Positions 57,114 through 64,000 of a DNA stretch of 64,000 nt are shown one piece after another (within the stretch, counting starts at the first letter, position 1; the number at the start of each line of letters is the position of its first letter). A program made the position numbers and the translations under genes. Below the pieces are notes generated by a model. It was not told the DNA's origin and made no database searches. It saw only the letters and a program-made list of their open reading frames with translations. The DNA comes from Phyto melanocephala (taxonomy: Eukaryota > Arthropoda > Insecta > Diptera > Rhinophoridae): assembly GCA_941918925.1 (NCBI GenBank), contig OW799237.1:95515015-95579014 (forward strand), written 5' to 3'.

Positions 57114-58558
57114 TATGGATATGCCTTGCTCTAAACAATATTCGAAAAATGTTCACTCCACAGGATATATTTATGTTTACATACAAATACACCAAAAAAA
57201 AAAATCAATAAATTCACTTCAGAGTTTTATTTTATGTCATCTTAAAAAATGGCAAGAGAACAAACAAAAAAGTTTAAAAATTTTCCATAAATATTTATAA
57301 AACAAAATAACGACATGCTTCGAAGTATCAAAAAAAGTTTGTTCATTATCTTTTTCCACTATAGGTATGTACTCGTGTACATAATCAAAGCACACGTTAC
57401 ATTCCCTATAGGAGTACGTGTGTTTGTATGAGTCCTTACTCAAAACAGGAAACATTAAAACATCCCAAACGCTTACTAGTGAAACATAACGATATGATAA
57501 ACAGTGCTTTTTTAATTTTTTGTGAATAGTAGTGACATTATTACAATTAGCGGCAGACAAACAGGATTCTTAGCATTAAAATACATATTCACTTTATTAA
57601 AAGAAATCAAAAAATAATCATGGTAACTATTTTTATTATATTTATATTGCCTTAAAAACGTAGGCTCAAATCCAAAGGATAATTTAAAAGGGATGGTCGC
57701 TGCTTCGCTTTAATTTTTAATGACACCAAATTGTAACGCTATCCTTAACATAATTACAGTAATGTTCATCAATTTAAGAAGTATCATTATTATCTCTGTC
57801 AGCAGTTATAACAAAAGGACATTTATTAAGTTTTTGATTTCTGATTTTACTTACACTTCACTAACGTACTTAAGTATACACACACAGGCACATACACATC
57901 ATCATCAGCACCACCACAATCACATCATATTTATAACAATTTATTTCCGTTTATGCCGTTGAGGAATTTGTAGTAGTCTTGTGATAATATTTAATAAAAA
58001 AAAAAATAAATAAAATATGAAACGTTTTGTATCATCAACCACATTGCCGTGACTGTCACCCCACTATCATCGTCAGCATTATCGTCATCCCACCTACAAC
58101 GTTTAAAATTCTATACAATTTGGGTTGCATTAAGTGACAATGAGATTTCTTTAACTGTCATTTTGGCTTGCTGCTTACCTTACATCCGTTAAAAAATGTC
58201 AAGTTGACGTATCCGTTTTACGTTTTATATGAATATTATTACTTTCATTGATGTAAGAACTTTTTTATTTTTATATTAATAGCCATAAAGATTTTTGATG
58301 AAATGCAGTTTTGTAATAAGCTGTAGATAATAATGACAAACCAGCATTTTTGCTAATTTAAAAAAAGATAAAAAAAATATTAATAATAATAAAAGACAAT
58401 AATAAAGTGAAAATATAGAACTTAAAATTATTAAAGGTTTTATCCAAAATGTTTAACATGGACAATATATCTGATTTGCTCATGATTCGATAATATGCGA
58501 ACCATTGAATATACCTTAATAAAATTTTCCAGAGTAAAAGATTAAGTATAGTCTATAT
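57114..58558. other. Non-coding stretch
   Basis: No gene resolved. A CACATCATCATCAGCACCAC-type simple repeat lies at about 57893-57930. Frames at 57070-57300 and 57237-57560 overlap on opposite strands without family features. Confidence 0.5.
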
Positions 58559-58884
58559 CAGTGCTATTCAACCTATGGTACGCGTACCACTTGGTGGTAC
58601 GCGAAAAATTTCCAGTTGGTACGCGAATTCTTTTAAAATTTTAACGATTTCTATTTTGCAATTGGAAACAAAAAGAAAAATCATCCTAAAAGTATACCTT
58701 TAATGTACATGTTCTTATGTTTTTTGTAATTTTTATTATTTTTTTAATTTTATTGTTTTTTGTTATTAATAAATAAAATAGATTAAACATTTTAAAATTG
58801 TTTACATTATATTTTTTTTGGTGGTACGCGAAAAGCTTGTCGTGAATTTAGTGGTACACGAGCCATAAAGATTGAATAGCACTG
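58559..58884. mobile_element. hAT-type MITE with 8-bp target-site duplication
   Basis: Terminal inverted repeats CAGTGCTATTCAA(C/T)CT at both ends, followed by repeated GGTACGCG/GTGGTACG motifs. The element is flanked exactly by GTCTATAT (58551-58558 and 58885-58892). CAGTG-type ends plus an 8-bp duplication are diagnostic of the hAT superfamily. The 326-bp interior is AT-rich and non-coding, so the element is non-autonomous. GGTACGCG occurs four to five times subterminally, which may be the transposase-binding motif (inference). Confidence 0.93.
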
Positions 58885-58892
58885 GTCTATAT

Positions 58893-59333
58893 GCTTAAAT
58901 GTCACACGATCTACTGGTAAAATTAAAAGTATGTGGGCGTGGCTCAAGTCATCTCGACTATACAATTAAAAAAAAATAGATTGATTAAACTATCTAAATT
59001 ACAGTTTTTTTTTTTGTGTTTTTTCATAATATGTTTATTATTATTACTAATACCCATGTTAAAGGGGTTAAATATATAATTACGAGATTTGATCCATATG
59101 TCAGCCAATTAGGCAGCTAAATTGGCAAACCCTTTTTTTATGCCAGTATTAAGGAGGTTAAACAATATGTAAATTTGTTATCGCGGACATCATTGATTCA
59201 AAAATAGTTGATAATGCACTGTATTCAGCTAGTTAAGATCTTTTACCTAATACCAATATCGAATCTGCAAGTTGCTGAATAAAACTTCGTCTAAAAACAA
59301 AATAAATTTTTAATTGAAAATTTAAGAAAAAAT
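58893..59333. other. Non-coding stretch
   Basis: Nothing recognised. A short GC-richer AGTATGTGGGCGTGGCTCAA at 58928 resembles the GC-box motif of family A but has no other similarity to it. Confidence 0.45.
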
Positions 59334-59540
59334 TAAGGCAAATTGTTGCCGAATGGATACAACAAAGCTACGTTTTAAGGGATGTCTTATGAGAAGGCCA
59401 ATTCTTTCATCAGGGATGGAAATGTTGCTATGATATGTTTAATTTAATCAAATTTAATTAAAAGAAAGCAAATATATTTGTGAAACAAACTATAAATGAT
59501 GCAAAATCAAAAGCAAAAAATGAATTTTTTTGGTATTATA
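59334..59540. mobile_element. CAAGGCGAATT-family MITE, old fragment
   Basis: GGATACAACAAAGCTACGTT, GAGAAGGCCAATT, CATCAGGGATGGAAATGTTG and GTGAAACAAACTATAAATGA follow unit 2 of the dimer at 19267-19440 in order, with many differences. The GGCGAATT end is changed to TTGCCGAATGG. Confidence 0.6.
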
Positions 59541-59559
59541 TACACAAATTTATTAAATT

Positions 59560-60160
59560 TTGAATTGATTTTGCTCCAATCATCAAAGTGATGCTATTAT
59601 TTATATGAAAATTAAATTAAGGATAAATATTAATTAGCAATGTGTTAAAAAATTGATTATAAATTCTATAATTTATCATCAATATGATTTTGATTAATAA
59701 AAAAAATAAAAAATATATTTACTGTATCAATTAAAACACGTCCGAATGAAATTCTCAAAAACAAAAATATTTAAATTTTATTTATTAACTTTTAAAATTG
59801 ATAGGTTAATGTACAATACTTATCTATACATACACATATTTTTGTTTATTTTATTAGTATGAATAAACTTGAAATAATAAAAAATATTATTTAAGTATGT
59901 ACACACAGAAAGAAAATATAAATTTCAATTACGAAATTAATAATATTATTTAAAAAATTGCTCCGATCATCAAAATAATACTATTAATTAAATGAAAATT
60001 AATAATTTTTATTGCAGATATATTGAAAAAATATCAATTAAAACAGTATTAAAAATTTAATTAAAAATTCCATAATATTGAAAAATAATTTAAATTAATT
60101 TAATCATGTCTGAATTGAAATTTTGTATTTATATAATAAAATCATTTATTATATAAAAAA
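59560..60160. repeat. Two direct, diverged copies of a ~200-bp AT-rich segment
   Basis: TTGCTCCAATCATCAAAGTG (59569) and TTGCTCCGATCATCAAAATA (59959) start two collinear segments, each continuing through TATGAAAATTAA, TATCAATTAAAAC and a 'GTC(C/T)GAAT(G/T)GAAATT' word. It is either a local duplication or two members of an AT-rich element. ACACACAGAAAGAAAA at 59904 resembles the end of the Tc1-like MITE family. Confidence 0.6.
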
Positions 60161-60772
60161 CAAATATTATTTAACCTGTTTAGAAAAAAATTTAATATTT
60201 ATTTTGATATTAATTTATTCTTACTTAATATTTACTTACATGTGACTTTTAATTTTTAAAGACATTTGTTACTTATATAACAATAATTTAGAATAGAATA
60301 AATGTAAGGTTTCCACAAGTACACATACTATACCATACGAAAGTCGGAGATCAAAAAATAATTAGTAGCATCAAGGACCTAGATATAAAGGAATATTTGC
60401 AGGTTAAATGACTTGATCAGACACAGTGAACAAACTCAACAATTCAACTTAGCTACTAAAATGAAAATTCTGAGGGGGATACAATAATTATGGGATTTGG
60501 GCACATCTACAATGAAACCGAAATTCATTTATTACATTTTAAACCGAACATATTTTTACATATGTATGTACTCACCAGAATTTTCTTTTACAGATTGGCC
60601 ACTATTTTTTATTATGCTGCGTCTTAAGTAATAATTATATTAAATTTATTCTTCGACATTAAATTTTCATTTTATTTTTTTTTTTTAACTGATAGAAATC
60701 TCTTTGTTTTTTGAAAATATTGAATATCAATTAAATAATTAATTAAATTAACGAAAAATATAAGTAGAACTT
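60161..60772. other. AT-rich stretch with a small mixed-composition patch
   Basis: 60320-60540 is less AT-rich than its surroundings (ACGAAAGTCGGAGATC, TCTGAGGGGGATACAATAAT) but has no open frame of note or recognised family. Confidence 0.4.
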
Positions 60773-63054
60773 AACAAGTAAGAGCAGTATATTCGGCTGT
60801 GCCGAATCTTTTATAGCCACCACCAATTTTGTGTACATTTAAAGCACAATATTTATTATTTTGTTAATCGCTATAGAATAATCTCTTTATAATAAAATAT
60901 GTATCACTTTCTTTGTAGAGGGTGGTTAAATTTTAAGGGCCCATGTTGAAGGTGAACTACACCTTAACTTCAACTTTTTTCTTGCATTTCATTTGACATT
61001 TCTCAATCTCAGACTAACTCAATTTGAACCGTGGAAAGATACGCAATCGAGCAACGCTTTTACATATTAAAGATTTTTATAAAAATGGGCGTTCAAATCA
61101 AAATGCATTTTGTGCACTTCGTGATTCTTTTGGTCAACATAATCGTTCGAATTCGTCCACAATCGTGAGAATTGTAAAGAATATTTAAATGTCTGCAAAT
61201 CAGGTTTGTATGAAATGTGAAAACATCTGTGAATGCCATCTTAGTTCGTTGAATGGGAAACATTGCTGTTTTTCACGATAACGTGGCAAAAGAGCAACCT
61301 CGACTCATCATTGTGCCCAACAACTGAGCATCAACAGTGTCATTGAAAATTTGGATTATCGGATCGAAGTGTGCCGCCTAAGTTGGGTGGGCAATTTGGC
61401 CGATATTTTGTTCCATATATAATTGAAGCATACAAATATTATCATTATAAAAATAAATGATAATAATTTCATAATAATTTTATTCAAAATCAACATAGTC
61501 CCTTTAAATTAAACCACCCATTATAACTTCGGTATGCTAGTAAAATGTTTTTGTTAATTTAGTCTTTCAATGAAAGTGGCCCTTAAAATACGCGTGTCAA
61601 TAAAGTTTCTGCTAATAAACATAACTTAGGTATTTCAATATAGTCCTTTAGTATTCCAAAATCTTTATTCATAGAGAATTTACATGAATTTAAGAAGAAA
61701 GTTTTATCTACGAAATAAATAGTGCTAATTTATTTTTTTTTAACTTATGTTCTCCTGAAGTTATGCTCTATTAAAAATGGGAATTTAGGAAATTTTTGAC
61801 CTAAGTAAAAAACAATTATCTCTAAACATTATAAACAATTTATTTTCATGTACTAATGGCTAACAAATTTTAAAATTATACAAAACTTATTTCGTTTGAA
61901 AATCTTTTAAAAGCAAAATGTTATAGAAGTTTAAAAATCAAAATCTTACTAATAAATTTCCTGTTTTAGCAAAATGCTGAGAATGTATATTTTGAATCAC
62001 CCTGTGGCCCTTAAAATTTAACCATCCTTTACAAAAGAATATATAGATAAAAATATAATTTGATTAAAAAATGTATTTTAAATATTCAAATACATATTTT
62101 AAATCTACTAATGCACATTTTTTTTATATTTTTAAATCTATAACCTCATAAAGCTGTGGGAACAAATATGTATGTTTAGAGTTGGGCACAAATTGTTACT
62201 CTAGCTAATTTTTTGTCAACAACCTCGGTCATTTTCGTTTTCACGAACCCTCATTAAAAATCTCTTGTGGAACGAAAAAGGTTGTTAGCATGCCATCTAG
62301 TAGTTGCTTGTAGAGTCATCTATCTTATCATCTTTATCTTATATTTAGCTACAGTACAATAAATGGCGCAGTGTAAGATGAATAAATGCTAATATATATG
62401 ACTAATATATTTTTATAAAAATTTAAAGAAAAAAGTGTTCGTGGCACATCTATTTTCCGTTATAACGAAGACTTTGACCAAAAAGCCATGTTTGCAAAAT
62501 TTCAGAATCGTACATATAGTTTTGTCAGTTTTATTACGTTTTAAATTTGAAATATACACTGTGCGGTATAAACTTTCGTACATTTTTATCTATAACTCTT
62601 TTCCTAATTCATAGATTTAGGCGATTTTCAGGGAAAAATATTCTTTTGACTCGATAAATATATATTCGAAGTTTCATGACTCTACGTTTATGCGTCTGGA
62701 CACAATTCAATTTTATTCGATGTGCGAAGAACACGGTTTTTTTGACCTACTCTTGCTTTACGAGCTATAACTCTCTTCCTAATATTCTGATTTAGCCCAT
62801 TTTCAATACCAAACAAACCTTGTCTATAAGAAAGATTCTGGCAAAATTTGAGCCCCCTAGCTTTTTCTGTGCGACCTCTATCGTGCTTTCAACAGACTGA
62901 CAGACGGACATACGGACGGACATAGCTAGATCGTCATAAAATCAAACCCCGATTCAGAATATATATACTTTATGGGGTCTAAAATGGATATTTCGATGTG
63001 TTACAAACGGAATGACAAAATGAATATACCCCCACCATTTTTTTGGTGGCGGGT
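60773..63054 (+). mobile_element. Family-A element, copy 6, rearranged
   Basis: Left end AACAAGTAAGAGCAGTATA with intact hairpin ATTCGGC-TGT-GCCGAAT. It is collinear with other copies to about 61690 but holds only the first internal unit. Bases about 61700-62430 are foreign and include an inverted piece of family A (GGCCCTTAAAATTTAACCAT at about 62004) and TAGAGTTGGGCACAAATTG, reminiscent of some hAT ends. Family A resumes at about 62432 (GTTCGTGGCACATCTATTTT). The microsatellite is eroded (62897-62925). The final hairpin is intact but the terminal GGGTATAAAA is cut to GGGT. Confidence 0.85.
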
Positions 63055-63614
63055 CAACAAAATTTTATTTCATGCGGTCTTGTTAGCCAATCTATGTCAT
63101 CGTCGTTATTATAGCCTTAAATTATTTATGCAATCTATCCTAAGTAGCGTCCTATGTGTGGTACGGCGCAGCTAATTTTATACGGCAACTTTTTCAATCC
63201 ACTTTGTTTAATACTATTAAATTAAATTTATTTAACAAATTAAAAATATAATTAAAATTTTTAAATAAATCGATTTTACCCAGCAAAAAACATGCAATAG
63301 AAATAGTGAATGTATGAATGATTCAATTAAGGGAAACATGCATAATTTTAACATTAACGTGTCATTGGAAAGCATGTGCATTTTTATGAATATATTAATA
63401 AAATTTATTTCATTCTAATGAAACCTTGGAACGCATGCATATTAGGTGAAAAGAACCCAATGTTCCATGAGTTAATATTGTAATGTTTGTATACATGAAT
63501 TGTTCAAGTATTTGGCATGCATTTTTATTTATTTTGAAGCACATCATTTATGATAAACTATTTTGCATTTAGGAAGGCATAAAGTATGCATGCTCTTGCA
63601 CTATTGATTTAAAC
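63055..63614. other. AT-rich non-coding stretch
   Basis: It contains a solitary ACCCAGCAAAAAAC end near 63280 and repeated GCATGCATA-type words between 63290 and 63600. No gene. Confidence 0.45.
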
Positions 63615-64000
63615 AAAGGTGTATAGCTTTGTCATGTCGTACTGAAATTTCTACAATTTTCGTTTCCGACCCCATAAAGTATATATTTTCTAAAAGCCTT
63701 TGAATATGGGATTGTCCGTATGTCAGTCTGTCCGTATGTATGTTGAAACTTTTTGAAGCCCGCAGAAATTTTAAAAACCCGTGTGAACTATCAAAATATC
63801 AGAAATTTTTGGAGGCAGATTGGTATTGAAAATCAGGTAAATCGATTTATTAATAACTGAGATATGATGAAAAAACGTAGACCACCTCGCCTTTTCACAC
63901 CAAAACCAACTGGATGAACGTAGGTTCGAATCCCAGTTAAGACAAAAACATCGTTTTTTTAATACATACATACCTACATAAACTCAATTTATAATTTTAC
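63615..64000 (-). mobile_element. Family-B element, copy 4, runs off the window
   Basis: In reverse orientation: AGGTGTATAGCTTTGTCATG, CCGACCCCATAAAGTATATA, CAGTCTGTCCGTATG, TTTTTGAAGCCCGCAG, ACCACCTCG, then GGTTCGAATCC (63923-63933), a perfect RNA polymerase III B box. The outer TATACCC terminus is missing. The hairpin end would lie beyond 64000. Confidence 0.8.

Noticed and set aside
57237..57560. 107-residue minus-strand frame
   Set aside because: It overlaps an opposite-strand frame, has no recognisable motif, and begins next to low-complexity DNA.
62195..62230. TAGAGTTGGGCACA as a hAT terminus inside family-A copy 6
   Set aside because: The word resembles some hAT ends, but no matching inverted end or 8-bp duplication was found.

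Overview
The window looks like non-coding euchromatin from a higher fly (Diptera, probably a calyptrate such as a blow fly or house-fly relative). It is strongly AT-rich and has long homopolymer and CA/GA/ATT microsatellites. It contains decayed jockey/R1-like and RTE-like LINE fragments, a tRNA-derived SINE, several MITE families, and many copies of a fly-type interspersed repeat whose ends carry an ATTCGGC-N3-GCCGAAT hairpin and TATACCC motifs. No complete protein-coding gene is visible. The genus assignment is an inference from repeat style and base composition only.

Genic signal is sparse. On the minus strand there is a small first-exon candidate (22 codons, TATA box upstream, consensus splice donor) at 16062-16127 and a 58-nt internal-exon candidate with a strong polypyrimidine tract and GTAAGT donor at 21120-21177. 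These could be exons of one or two long-intron genes. A weaker plus-strand terminal-exon candidate lies at 3703-3875, and an unrecognised minus-strand reading frame at 18182-18358.

Roughly a third of the window consists of one architectural class of mobile element. Family A (about 2.3-2.8 kb) is present as six copies (27292, 30470, 35703, 40053, 50271, 60773) plus an old remnant near 45 kb. Family B (about 0.6-0.8 kb) is present at 13194, 23601, 52767 and 63615, with related members at 7010 and 9251 and a more distant one at 9968. All have one end AACAAGTAA followed by a short hairpin, a subterminal TATACCC motif repeated in inverse orientation at the other end, and, where best preserved, a GACGGACA microsatellite and an ATATACTTTATGGGGTC block. 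The interiors of families A and B are unrelated. The layout resembles non-autonomous Helentron-type elements (HINE/DINE-1-like), which is an inference. Three family-A copies (30470, 40053, 50271) are almost identical and therefore very young.

Nested insertions give a relative chronology and some precise target-site duplications. A 117-bp palindromic MITE with TTA/TAA duplications sits inside a TA-flanked Tc1-like MITE at 8.3 kb and inside an RTE reverse transcriptase at 44.3 kb. A family-B element sits inside a 0.94-kb TAA-flanked inverted-repeat element at 23.3-25.0 kb. A CCCAGCAAAA-ended element sits inside another MITE at 34.5 kb. A clean hAT-type MITE with an 8-bp duplication is at 58559-58884.
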